A stretch of DNA of 18,644 nucleotides from Candidatus Nanopelagicales bacterium (GCA_030699055.1 JAUYKX010000265.1:1-18644); one strand, 5' to 3'. Shown: positions 1 through 8,637, numbered from the stretch's first letter. The notes: generated by a model from the sequence alone, not told the origin. Program-made: numbers and translations.

Positions 1-268
1 CGGCGCCGACCATGAACCGCACGGTGTCCCGGCCGGGTTGGCGTGAGCGGCATGGCTGATGGTTCCCGTCCCTCGTTGAGCGCGTGCGCTTGGGGCACCC
101 TGCCACATCCGCGACTGCCGCGCCCGCCGGATCGGCCGTGACTCGTTCGCCGCGCATGGGTGAGTTGATCGGCGGTAGCGTGCCCGGCGACGACGCACAC
201 GTGCGGGTCCGGGTCACCGACGGGGTCGGCCCGGCCGGGCGAGAGGAGTGCGGGAACGGGGGACGGGC
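1..268. other. Upstream region of the RHS gene; no convincing gene
   Basis: No complete gene is supported here. Two plus-strand frames are open from the window edge and stop at 44-46 and 57-59, so either could be the last codons of a gene outside the window, but nothing chooses between them. A 62-codon open frame from 84 has no recognisable content and overlaps the RHS start. The promoter of the RHS gene presumably lies in this stretch; I see no clear -35/-10 pair. Confidence 0.4.
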
Positions 269-3200
269 ATGAGCGGCACTGCCGGCACGACGGCCCGCAT
301 CGGTCGGTTGAGCCGGTTGGCTGTGGGGTTGGGCCCGGTTCTGGCGATGGCGTTGTGTGCGACCGTGTTGGGCACGGCACCAGTCAGCGCGGCCGAGGGG
401 GAACCGGCGGCGGCGTCGGTGCCGGTGACTTCGAGGCCGGACATGTATTCCGCTCAGGTGGCGGCCCGTTCGCAGGGCACGGGGGTGGAGGTGAACAACC
501 TGGGTGATCACTTCACGAAGGTGGTGGCGAACCCTGACGGCACCCTCACCCGGACGATCACCCCGGAGCCAAGTCGGGTTCAGCAGGCCGACAAGTCGTG
601 GGCTGAAATCGACACCACTTTGACCAGCACGGGTGGGATTGTGAAGCCGACCCGGCCGGGAGCGGCTGTGGTGTTGTCGGCGGGCGGATCAGACCCGGCC
701 GCCTCACTCACCGTGGCCAGGAAAGCTCTCGGCGCGGCGGCGGCGGGTATGAACGGCTCACCCGATCCGGTGGGGGTGGATCCGGATCCGACCGGTGCGA
801 CCGTGTCGGCGGCCCTGAACTGGCCGAGCGCCCTGCCGGTACCGGCGTTGGTCGACAACGTCGCCACCTACGTTGACGCCGCCGCGGGCACGGACCTGAA
901 AGTCGCGGCCCTGCCGACCGGGTTCGAGACCAGTGTGGTGCTCAAAACCCGCCCCACCGGCCCGGTCGAAATTGCCCTGCCGTTCGCGTTGAGCGGGTTG
1001 CGCATGGGTGTCGCGGCGGATGATGAGGGTGGTGGGGTGCAGTTGTTCGACGCGAAGAACCGCCTCGTCGGGCAGGGCGGGTCCGCGATCGCCTTCGATA
1101 ACACCACCGACGAGTACGGGCAGGCGCAACACCAAACCCGGGTGCCGTTGAGTGTCACCGGGTCCGGATCCTCCACGGTGCTGCACTTGTCCCCGGCGGC
1201 GTCGTTTCTGAACGACCCGGCCACGGTGTTCCCGGTCACGATCGACCCCGCGGTGGTCATCGGGCCGGATAAGGACACGTATGTCCAGTCGAATTTCCCG
1301 ACCACGAACTTCGGGACATCGAAGAAGTTGATGGTCGGCAAGTTCACCGGCGGTGTGGCCCGCTCATACCTGCGTTTCCCGGGCGCGAACCTGTCCAACG
1401 CGGTGGTGAACTCCGCGCAGTTGATGTTGTGGAACTGGGCGTCGCAGTCATGTGTGGCGCGCGCGATGATGGTGTACCCGGCGGCAACCGGAACCTGGAA
1501 TCCGAACAAAATGACCTGGCAGGCGCAAGGCCCGTACAAGGCGCAACCGCCGTTGTACTCATCCCCGTCCGCGTCGGTGTACTCGGCGAACGGTGCCAAC
1601 GGTTGCCCACCGGACTGGATGGGCGGCTCGAACGGGATCAACGTCACGTCGATCGTGCAGGCGTGGACCTCGGGGGGGATGGCGAACAACGGGGTGGGCC
1701 TGATCGCCGCCGACGAGACCCAATTCAACGCGTCCTGGCAGTTTCGCTCATCCAACTGGGGTGGCCCCTACCAAACCCCAAGACTGGTGATCAATTACAC
1801 GTCGTACCCGTCGACCCCGACGAACCTGTCGGTGCCCGGGGTCACCCCGGATGGTTGGGTTTCGACGCTGACCCCGACGTTGACCGCGACCCCGAACAGC
1901 CCAGACGGTGGCACCTGCTCGGCACTGTTCGGGGTGTATTCCGGTGAAACCCAGGTTTGGGGCGGCGAATCCGGGTCGGGTCCGTGTGGGCAACCCCAAT
2001 CGGTGACGGTGGGTGTGGATTTGGCGCAGCGCGGCGCGTACACATGGCGGGCGTACTCGCAGGCAGGCGGTCTGACCAGTGCCCAGTACGCGCAGGGTCC
2101 GGCGTTCCAAATCGACACGGACCCGCCCGGGACGGTCACGATCACCAGCGGGGGCACGTTCACCAACGGTGCGTGGAACACCGCCGCTGTGACCGGGGCG
2201 GCCACGACGTTCACGTTCGCGCATGACCCGCGTGACAACGACGTGGTCGCGTACCGGATCGGTTTCGACGGCGGCCCGACAACGGTGCTGCCCGCCACCG
2301 GGCCGAACGCCTCAGCCGTTTGGGGGTGGACCATTCAACCGGGTTGGCACGAATTGGCCGCCCAGGGGGTGGATGCGGCCGGGAACGTGTCGGCGGTGGT
2401 GTCCCGGTTCGACTTCGGCGCCGGTGTTGCCGGGTTCGATAACCCCGGTATCGACGCGCGTTCTGGCACCGGGTTCCCGATCGCCGCTTCGGGCACCGCC
2501 CCGGCCACCACCGCCGACGTGCAATACCAGAACCCGGCAACCGGCGCTTGGGCGTCAGCCCCGGGCGCGTACACGTCCGGCACCTCGTCGTGGGCGAACA
2601 ACGCCTCCGGTAACACAACCACGACCGGGGCGGTGGTGTCGTTGGGCGGGGCGGTGACGTGGGTGCCCGATGCGACGGTGTTCACCCGCCCCAACGTGAT
2701 CAACATCAGGGTGTGTTTCGGGACTGGGTCGGGCACCGCGAACTGCACCCAAACCCAACAGTTGCAGTGGGTTACCCACGCGTTCGGCGCCAACTTCGCC
2801 ACCGCCCCGGCCGGGCCGGGTTCGGTGTCGCTGTCCACCGGTGAGTTGTCGCTGGAGGCCACGGATGCGACCGTGCCGGGAACGTCGATCAGTACCGGGC
2901 GCACCTGGCTGTCACTGGGCACCGGCAGCACCGGCATTTTCGGGCCCGGGTGGTCCTCGCCGCTGCCAACGGCCGCCTCGCAGGCGGCGGCCGCGACCCC
3001 GGTGTATGTCGCGGCCCAGAACCTGATCGCACTCAATCACCCGGATGGTTCCACCGACCTTTACGTCGCCGCGACCGGCCCGGACCCATCCGGTGATCAA
3101 ACATTCAACGGTTCGGGGTTGACCGCGCAGGACGGTACCAGTCTGGTGTTGAACCAGACCACCGGTCAGCTGACCTTCAATGGCCCGTCGGGGGCCACAA

Positions 3201-6200
3201 CGACTTGGAGTGTGTCGGGTACCAGCCCGAACCTGGGTTTCACCGTGTCCGCGGACACCGCCCCCCTGCTGCAAGGATCGGTCGGCTATCTCACGCACAC
3301 CCCGAGTTCCGATTCGGATTCGCGGGTGTTCCACGCGGCGACGGGGCGTTATGTGTCCGGGGGCACCGCCACGAACTGCTCCGCTGATCCGGTCGGGGCA
3401 CTAACCCGGCGCGGTTGCAAGGTGATGTCGGTGGTGTTGTCCCCGGCGAACACACCCACCCCGACCGGTACGGGGGCGTTCGCGAACCAGGTCGATCGGG
3501 TGGACGTGACCGTATGGGATCCGGCCGGGTCGGCGATGGTGACCAAAACCCTGTCCCAGTACGAATACACCAGCACCGGGTTGTTGGCGGCGGTGTGGAA
3601 CCCGCAGCTGACCGCAGTGTCGGCCGGGGCACTGAAAACCGTGTACACCTACACCGGCACCACAACCGACCCGGTGCTCGCCGGTGTGACCCCGCCGTCG
3701 TCGGACGGTTCCCTGGCCGCGTTCTCGTTCACCTACGAGCCGGGGGTGTCCGGCAGACTGTTGCAGGTCGATCGCCCGGCACCCGCCGGTGGCACCGCTT
3801 CCACGTTCGTGGTCTACGGGTTGAACCTGGGTGCAGGTGGTGGTTTACCGGCGATGGACCCGACCACCGTGGCCGCGTGGGGTCAGGACTGGGACAACGC
3901 CCCGGCCTCCGGGGTGGGTGTGTTCTACCCGAACCCGGATCATCTGGTTTGGTCCGGATCCCCTGCGGCGCCTGCGGCCGCGGACTGGCCGTACGCGAGT
4001 TTGGTGTACCTGAACAATCTGGGTGCCGCGGTCAACACGGCCGGGTACGGGGCCGGGGGGTGGCAGATTTCCACCACCGAGTACGACTTGCGCGGGCAGG
4101 TCGTGGCGACTTTGTCGGCGGGTAACCGGGCCGCGGCCCTGCCGGAGCCGACCAGCGCATGCGCCCTGCCCCCGATCGTGTGCGCCACAACCGGGGACTC
4201 GGCCGCCCGGGCCGAACTGCTCACCTCGACCACCGTCTACGACCCAAACAACCCCGGGGTGGTGACCGACACGTGGGGTCCGGTCACCGCGGCCCCGGCC
4301 ACCACCATCCCCACTGGCGGGGCGGGGGTTGCCGGGTCGAGGACGAACACGAAAACCACGGGCACCACGGCCCGCACCACCGGTCCGACCACCACCGGCA
4401 GTACCCCCGGCACCACGGCGAAAACCAAGGCCAAGCCGAAGACCAAGAAACCCAAAGCAAAAGCGAAGGGCAAGGCGAAGGCCAAGGCGAAAGCCAAAGC
4501 AAAAGCGAAGGGGAAGGGGAAGAGGAAGAAGGGGAAGGGGAAGGGGAAGGGTAGGCCGAAAACCGGTTGTGGTGGCAAACGAGCGGCCAGGTGCCGCCCG
4601 AAACCGCCCGCCACCGCGCCCCCGCCTTCGCCCGCGCCCGCACCCGAACCGGGTCCGGCGGGTGTGCCCGGGCCGATGTTCGCCGGGGCCGCACCCGCGC
4701 CGCCCGCCACCCCGGCCGCCGCTAGTGTGGTTGACCCCGGGACGGTGTCCGTTCGGGTTCACGGGCACAACACGTACAACCAGGGGTTGAGCGCTCAACC
4801 GGCCAACATTCAGGCCCAGTTCGCACTCGATGGCACCCAACTGGTGACCACGGCCACAGCCGCGATCTCGGTGGTCTCCTCTTCCGGGCCGGGGGCCGAT
4901 GTTGACGTTCACACCACGACCACGGCTTACGATGCGGTGGTGTCCGGTGGGGTTTCGGGTTGGGTGCTGCGCCAGGCCACCACGACGACGGTGGCGATGA
5001 ACGGGCAGGGCCCGGATCTGGTGTCGCAGGTGGTGTACGACGGTTTCGGGCACGCAACCCAGTCCAGGCCCCCGTCCGACCCGACCGGTGTCACGGCGGC
5101 CACGACGAACAACGTGTACTACACCGCCGATGCTTCCGCGGTGTTGAACGCTTGCGACAACCACCCGGAGTGGGAAGGCGCACCGTGCCAGTCCGGTCCC
5201 GCCGCGCAACCCACCGGTGGCACCTCGTTGCCGAACACGACCACCACCAACTTCGACTGGTTCGCCAATGTGCTCACCATGAACAACGTGAGCGCGGCCG
5301 GTGCCGGTGTGCGCTCCACCACGAACACTTTCGACACGGCCGGCCGCCCCACGGGCACGACGATCGAGTCGAAAAATCCCGGGGACGTGGCCGTACCCTC
5401 GGCGAGCACCGCGTACGCGCCCACCACGGGTTTGCCCATCTCGGTCACGGCAGCCGGTCGCAGCGTGACTACCGGTTTCGACTCGTGGGCGCAACCGGTT
5501 TCCTACACGGACGCCTCCGGCAACAACTCGTCCACGACCTATGACCTTGCGGGGCGGGTTGTTTCGCGTTTCGACGGTAAGGGCACCTACACGTACACGT
5601 ACGACACACCGACCGAGCATCGTGGTTTGATCACCTCGATGAGCGCCGGTGTTGGTGGTGGTTTGCCCGACGGGTTCACCGTCGGGTGGGACGCGGGCGC
5701 GAACCCGACGAACGTGTCGTACCCGAACGGGGTGGGGGCGGCCATGGGCTTCGACCCGGTCGGGGCGCTCACGAGTAAGCAGTACACCGATCACACGGGG
5801 GCCAACATGTTGTTCTGGTCGCAGACCCGCGACGGTTGGGGGCGCGTCGTGGAGTTGGTCGGGGCCGGCTCTTACGGTTTGCGCAACACCATGTACGGCT
5901 ACGACCGGGCGGGAAGACTGAACAGTGTCACCGATTACCAGGGGGCGGGGTGCACGAGTCGTGGTTACGGGTTCGACACCGCGTTCAACCGGCTCACCCG
6001 CACCACCAACACGGCCGTGTCCACCGGTGCCACCTGCCCGGCGGGGAGTGTCGCGACCACCACGGGCAGTTTCAACACAATCTCTCAGTTGATGTCCACC
6101 ACCGTCACCGGGGCGGGTGCCGGAAACGGGGTGTACACGTACGACCAGTTGGGTCGCACCACCACCGTCCCCGCGATCGACACCACCAACCCCGGCGGGG

Positions 6201-7339
6201 AAAACCTGACCGCCACGTACTACTCCACGGACAAGGTCGCCACCCAAACGGTTGGTGCCACGAGTCAGTCGTGGGGTTTGGATCCGCTCGGGCGCGCCGA
6301 CACCACCACCACAACCACCGGCAGCACCACCGTGACCACGACCAGCATGTTCGACAACACCGGGGATTCACCCGCATGGAGTGAAACCGGTGGTTCGTGG
6401 GCCAGGTTCATCGACGGGCCCGGTGGTGCTTTGGCGTTGCAGGCCACCGGTACCGGAACCGAGGCCACCTCGGCGAACCTGATGCTCATCAACCCGCACG
6501 GAGACATCACCGCGACCATCCCCAACACCACCAACGTGTCGGCCGCGCAAATCTCCGGCATTAACACCACCGACGAATACGGGACCGTCCAAACCAGCCC
6601 GGCACCGAAACCCTACGGCTGGGTCGGCGCCGCCCAAAGATCCACCGACGATCAAGCCGGACTCATCCTCATGGGCGCCAGACAATACAACCCCAACACC
6701 GGCCGATTCCTCACCCTCGACCCCGTCCCCGGCGGAAACCCCAACCCATACACCTACCCGGTTGACCCAGTCAACAACTACGACCTCACCGGGCAATTCA
6801 GTGTCGGCGGGTTCTTCGGCAAAGTTGTGTCCGCCGTGACCACCGCCGTTCGCGCCGTGGCGACCACCTTCCGCACGGTGGCGAACACCATCACCAGAGG
6901 CATCCGCAAAGCAGCGTCCACAGCCGTCAAATACTTCAAACGCGCCAACCGCTACAACAAGGCCAAGAAGGAAGCTGCAAGGAACGCACCGATCACCCAA
7001 CGCGACTGGGGAACAGCCGCCGCCGGAGTCGCCAACATCGGATACGGGCTCTCCAAGATCAACTCGGGTGTTGTCGGACTCGTGACGGGGATCGCATCTA
7101 TTCCACTCACTGAAGGCGTGAGTGGAGTCGTTGGAACGGCCTACTCGACATACCAAGTTGGAACTGGGACAGCACGGATGGTTCGCGGGGCGAGACAGAT
7201 CACCGCATTGACCAATGACTGCGGTTCCTACTGCGGAGCGGGTGACCAGGGCGCCCGGTTCGTCATCGGAGTCGTCCCTGGCGGCGGGCTCGTCTACGGG
7301 GATTCGGATTGGATCGACAAGTTGGGATCACTGCCATGA
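269..7339 (+). CDS. Giant secreted RHS/YD-repeat protein with DNRLRE domain and C-terminal module
   Basis: This encodes a 2,356-residue exported protein of the RHS/YD-repeat class, whose members form a beta-strand shell around a C-terminal, often toxic, module. I chose ATG 269 because GGGGGA (258-263) precedes it by 5 bases; the GTG at 248 lacks a placed ribosome site. Residues 1-42 are a Sec signal peptide (basic start, hydrophobic core, cleavage near PVSAA). Residues about 327-510 resemble a DNRLRE domain (DTYVQSN, then a beta-rich stretch ending LVINYT). YD-like repeats follow (EYDLRGQ, TYDLAGRV, GYDRAGRL, TYDQLGRT). A Thr-, Lys- and Pro-rich insert spans about 1340-1487. The core end motif is at about 2116-2176 (GARQYNPNTGRFLTLDPV, then NNYDLTGQ). 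The last 180 residues are helical and Gly/Ala-rich with a CGSYC motif; I do not recognise an enzyme fold. The next gene overlaps its stop codon. Class is certain; activity is not. Confidence 0.92.
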   Translation: MSGTAGTTARIGRLSRLAVGLGPVLAMALCATVLGTAPVSAAEGEPAAASVPVTSRPDMYSAQVAARSQGTGVEVNNLGDHFTKVVANPDGTLTRTITPEPSRVQQADKSWAEIDTTLTSTGGIVKPTRPGAAVVLSAGGSDPAASLTVARKALGAAAAGMNGSPDPVGVDPDPTGATVSAALNWPSALPVPALVDNVATYVDAAAGTDLKVAALPTGFETSVVLKTRPTGPVEIALPFALSGLRMGVAADDEGGGVQLFDAKNRLVGQGGSAIAFDNTTDEYGQAQHQTRVPLSVTGSGSSTVLHLSPAASFLNDPATVFPVTIDPAVVIGPDKDTYVQSNFPTTNFGTSKKLMVGKFTGGVARSYLRFPGANLSNAVVNSAQLMLWNWASQSCVARAMMVYPAATGTWNPNKMTWQAQGPYKAQPPLYSSPSASVYSANGANGCPPDWMGGSNGINVTSIVQAWTSGGMANNGVGLIAADETQFNASWQFRSSNWGGPYQTPRLVINYTSYPSTPTNLSVPGVTPDGWVSTLTPTLTATPNSPDGGTCSALFGVYSGETQVWGGESGSGPCGQPQSVTVGVDLAQRGAYTWRAYSQAGGLTSAQYAQGPAFQIDTDPPGTVTITSGGTFTNGAWNTAAVTGAATTFTFAHDPRDNDVVAYRIGFDGGPTTVLPATGPNASAVWGWTIQPGWHELAAQGVDAAGNVSAVVSRFDFGAGVAGFDNPGIDARSGTGFPIAASGTAPATTADVQYQNPATGAWASAPGAYTSGTSSWANNASGNTTTTGAVVSLGGAVTWVPDATVFTRPNVINIRVCFGTGSGTANCTQTQQLQWVTHAFGANFATAPAGPGSVSLSTGELSLEATDATVPGTSISTGRTWLSLGTGSTGIFGPGWSSPLPTAASQAAAATPVYVAAQNLIALNHPDGSTDLYVAATGPDPSGDQTFNGSGLTAQDGTSLVLNQTTGQLTFNGPSGATTTWSVSGTSPNLGFTVSADTAPLLQGSVGYLTHTPSSDSDSRVFHAATGRYVSGGTATNCSADPVGALTRRGCKVMSVVLSPANTPTPTGTGAFANQVDRVDVTVWDPAGSAMVTKTLSQYEYTSTGLLAAVWNPQLTAVSAGALKTVYTYTGTTTDPVLAGVTPPSSDGSLAAFSFTYEPGVSGRLLQVDRPAPAGGTASTFVVYGLNLGAGGGLPAMDPTTVAAWGQDWDNAPASGVGVFYPNPDHLVWSGSPAAPAAADWPYASLVYLNNLGAAVNTAGYGAGGWQISTTEYDLRGQVVATLSAGNRAAALPEPTSACALPPIVCATTGDSAARAELLTSTTVYDPNNPGVVTDTWGPVTAAPATTIPTGGAGVAGSRTNTKTTGTTARTTGPTTTGSTPGTTAKTKAKPKTKKPKAKAKGKAKAKAKAKAKAKGKGKRKKGKGKGKGRPKTGCGGKRAARCRPKPPATAPPPSPAPAPEPGPAGVPGPMFAGAAPAPPATPAAASVVDPGTVSVRVHGHNTYNQGLSAQPANIQAQFALDGTQLVTTATAAISVVSSSGPGADVDVHTTTTAYDAVVSGGVSGWVLRQATTTTVAMNGQGPDLVSQVVYDGFGHATQSRPPSDPTGVTAATTNNVYYTADASAVLNACDNHPEWEGAPCQSGPAAQPTGGTSLPNTTTTNFDWFANVLTMNNVSAAGAGVRSTTNTFDTAGRPTGTTIESKNPGDVAVPSASTAYAPTTGLPISVTAAGRSVTTGFDSWAQPVSYTDASGNNSSTTYDLAGRVVSRFDGKGTYTYTYDTPTEHRGLITSMSAGVGGGLPDGFTVGWDAGANPTNVSYPNGVGAAMGFDPVGALTSKQYTDHTGANMLFWSQTRDGWGRVVELVGAGSYGLRNTMYGYDRAGRLNSVTDYQGAGCTSRGYGFDTAFNRLTRTTNTAVSTGATCPAGSVATTTGSFNTISQLMSTTVTGAGAGNGVYTYDQLGRTTTVPAIDTTNPGGENLTATYYSTDKVATQTVGATSQSWGLDPLGRADTTTTTTGSTTVTTTSMFDNTGDSPAWSETGGSWARFIDGPGGALALQATGTGTEATSANLMLINPHGDITATIPNTTNVSAAQISGINTTDEYGTVQTSPAPKPYGWVGAAQRSTDDQAGLILMGARQYNPNTGRFLTLDPVPGGNPNPYTYPVDPVNNYDLTGQFSVGGFFGKVVSAVTTAVRAVATTFRTVANTITRGIRKAASTAVKYFKRANRYNKAKKEAARNAPITQRDWGTAAAGVANIGYGLSKINSGVVGLVTGIASIPLTEGVSGVVGTAYSTYQVGTGTARMVRGARQITALTNDCGSYCGAGDQGARFVIGVVPGGGLVYGDSDWIDKLGSLP
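4421..4560 (+). repeat. Lysine-rich (AK/GK)n coding repeat inside the RHS protein
   Basis: These bases encode about 47 residues (roughly 1385-1431 of the RHS protein) in which about half are lysine, alternating mostly with alanine and then glycine (AKAKAKAKAK, then KGKGKRKKGKGKGKG). At DNA level it is an imperfect tandem array of AAGGCG/AAAGCC/AAGGGG hexamers. A Thr-rich stretch precedes it and a Pro/Ala-rich stretch follows, so the whole insert is probably disordered. Similar Ala/Lys tails occur on actinobacterial HU-type nucleoid proteins, where they bind DNA; here the protein is exported, so binding to anionic cell-wall polymers or extracellular DNA is a guess. Confidence 0.85.
4507..4551 (+). 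repeat. Homopurine near-mirror repeat with G-quadruplex potential
   Basis: Forty-five consecutive purines on the coding strand. Five GGGG runs (4510-4513, 4516-4519, 4531-4534, 4537-4540, 4543-4546) and one GGG (4549-4551) are separated mostly by AA. The last four runs form a textbook quadruplex motif with two-base loops. The tract is also close to a mirror repeat about its centre near 4525, the kind of symmetry that permits intramolecular triplex DNA. It lies in frame in the lysine-rich insert (GKGKRKKGKGKGKG). Whether it folds in DNA or mRNA is not shown. Confidence 0.7.
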
Positions 7340-7857
7340 GGAAATCGCGCGCCGCCGATATCCATGATCGATACCTGGAAGTGATGCGCCGATTCGCCGA
7401 CGTTGATTGCGACGAACTCGTGCGGGCCAACGCTGGTGGTTTCGTCTGGATGCTTCTCAGCGGGTTGCTGTTTCTCGAGTTGTCATGCACGAGGCCGAGA
7501 TTCGTCATCGCGAGGGCGGCACACATAGAGGTATGGAATGTAGCCCCGACGGGCTCGATCCCGTCAAGGAGATCGCACGTATTCCGTCAACCAGAGATCA
7601 CGATCGTGAACCGTGGTGTTCGCTATGACCGAGTACGGATTGCCGGCCGCAAGTATCTGATCAGCGTTGGACAAAGACCCTACTTGTCCCGACTGATGTC
7701 GATCGGAGCAACCGTTCCGACCACTGGGATGGTTGGTTGTCCGGCTGGTTGGTATCGCAATCCCTGGGCCTTACCCGGGTTGGGTGGGCAGTTGCGTTAC
7801 TGGGATGGGAGCGGTTGGACCGGGCATGTTGATCCGCCTACTGGCTCGTCGGGGTGA
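7336..7857 (+). CDS. DUF2510-containing small protein coupled to the RHS gene
   Basis: A 173-residue protein whose ATG overlaps the RHS stop codon (ATGA at 7336-7339), indicating translational coupling; an in-frame ATG at 7309 lies inside the RHS gene and is less likely. Residues about 35-51 are hydrophobic (FVWMLLSGLLFLEL) and could be a short membrane segment. The middle (about 57-115) looks like a small beta-rich domain. The C-terminus, about 133-165, is a DUF2510 motif (PAGWYRNP, then RYWDGSGWTGHV), a short tryptophan-rich domain common in actinobacterial membrane-associated proteins and of unknown function. Position directly after an RHS C-terminal module suggests an immunity or accessory partner, but no homology supports that. 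GC content is lower than in the RHS body. Confidence 0.75.
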   Translation: MRKSRAADIHDRYLEVMRRFADVDCDELVRANAGGFVWMLLSGLLFLELSCTRPRFVIARAAHIEVWNVAPTGSIPSRRSHVFRQPEITIVNRGVRYDRVRIAGRKYLISVGQRPYLSRLMSIGATVPTTGMVGCPAGWYRNPWALPGLGGQLRYWDGSGWTGHVDPPTGSSG

Positions 7858-7860
7858 GTT

Positions 7861-7940
7861 GTGTCGGGTTTGGACTGCGACACCGCAGGGCCAACCGCGA
7901 CACTGTTCGTTTGGGGATCGCCGAACGAGACACCGGACAC
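7861..7940. promoter_or_regulatory. Candidate res-like recombination site upstream of the serine recombinase
   Basis: This 80-base stretch is dense in TGTC/GACA elements, the outer motif typical of serine resolvase half-sites. GTGTCG (7861-7866) and CGACAC (7878-7883) form an inverted pair over 23 bases. A second imperfect inverted pair runs from TGTTCG (7904-7909) to AGACA (7928-7932). Further GACAC copies are at 7899-7903 and 7936-7940. A perfect small inverted repeat, CTGCG-ACAC-CGCAG, is at 7875-7888. Location just before the recombinase gene matches the usual layout of res sites. Binding is inferred; a promoter or a terminator of the preceding gene may share this stretch. Confidence 0.45.
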
Positions 7941-8040
7941 CCGCCCGCAAAACAGGGCGATCCCCCACACCGGAAAGTCTCGTAAGACCCGCCCGGTGAG
8001 TTTCTCGCTAGCGGGGTTCTAAACGGGCACGATGTGAGCC

Positions 8041-8622
8041 ATGGCGAACCTGCTGATCGGATACGCCCGCTGTTCCACTGATTCCCAGGATCTGACCGCT
8101 CAGCGTGATGCGCTGCTGGGTCTCGGTGTCCGCGAGGCGCACATATATATGGACAAAGGTTTGACCGGGACCAACCGCAAACGTCCCGGTCTGCGGGAAG
8201 CACTCGCCGCCTGCAATCACCCCGGCGACACCCTGGTGGTCACCAAACTTGACCGCCTGGCCCGGTCGGCGCGCGACATCGCCGACGAGCTGACAGCCAA
8301 GCAAGCCCGTCTGAGTCTCGGCGGCTCGGTCTACGACCCGACAGATCCGATCGGGAAAATGGTGTTCTCGATGATGAGCGTCTTCGCCGAATTCGAAGCC
8401 GACCTGATCAGTCAGCGCGCCAGGGAAGGGATGCGCGTGGCGAAGAAGAACGGTCGGCTTCGCGGCAAGCAACCCAAACTCACCGCCAAACAGCAAGCCC
8501 ACCTGCTGGCCCTGCACGAAGCCGGCGGGCACACAAGCGCCGAACTCGCCGAGCTGTTCAGCGTCGGGCGGGCCACGGTGTACCGGACCATCCAGGCCGC
8601 GCAAGCCAAAAGCGCACCATGA
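8041..8622 (+). CDS. Serine recombinase, resolvase/invertase family
   Basis: A 193-residue small serine recombinase, the usual length for the TnpR/Hin group, which makes site-specific double-strand breaks through a phosphoserine link. The N-terminal catalytic domain (1-about 140) has YARCSTDSQDL with nucleophile Ser12 and Arg10, the KLDRLARSARD segment carrying the conserved arginines, and the long helix start (MMSVFAEFEADLISQRAREG). The C-terminal DNA-binding part holds a helix-turn-helix (HTSAELAELFSVGRATVYRT, about 161-180). Start is ATG 8041; ribosome site is weak. No transposase follows, so it may be an orphan resolvase, a dimer resolver or an invertase. A cluster of TGTC/GACA motifs lies upstream. 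All catalytic motifs look intact. Confidence 0.92.
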   Translation: MANLLIGYARCSTDSQDLTAQRDALLGLGVREAHIYMDKGLTGTNRKRPGLREALAACNHPGDTLVVTKLDRLARSARDIADELTAKQARLSLGGSVYDPTDPIGKMVFSMMSVFAEFEADLISQRAREGMRVAKKNGRLRGKQPKLTAKQQAHLLALHEAGGHTSAELAELFSVGRATVYRTIQAAQAKSAP

Positions 8623-8637
8623 CCGGGAATCGGCCCG

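Noticed and set aside
84..272. 62-codon frame upstream of the RHS gene
   Set aside because: No ribosome site or domain, and it runs into the RHS start.
868..1755. 295-codon minus-strand open frame across the DNRLRE region
   Set aside because: No recognisable domain and fully antisense to a clearly coding frame.
4159..4710. Overlapping open frames on both strands at the lysine-rich repeat
   Set aside because: Their low-complexity products arise from reading the same repeat in other frames; only the RHS frame is continuous with real domains.
3845..6247. 800-codon open frame on the minus strand across the RHS gene
   Set aside because: It lies antisense to the RHS coding region, translates to Arg/Gly/His-rich sequence without domains, and is the expected effect of high GC and Gly/Thr-rich codons.
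7407..7628. 73-codon plus-strand frame inside the DUF2510 gene, considered as a sign of frameshift
   Set aside because: The coupled frame from 7336 runs unbroken to a good DUF2510 motif, and the alternative frame has no recognisable content.
7875..7888. CTGCG-ACAC-CGCAG hairpin as terminator of the DUF2510 gene
   Set aside because: No T-run follows and it is embedded in the TGTC/GACA cluster, so a recombination-site role is favoured.
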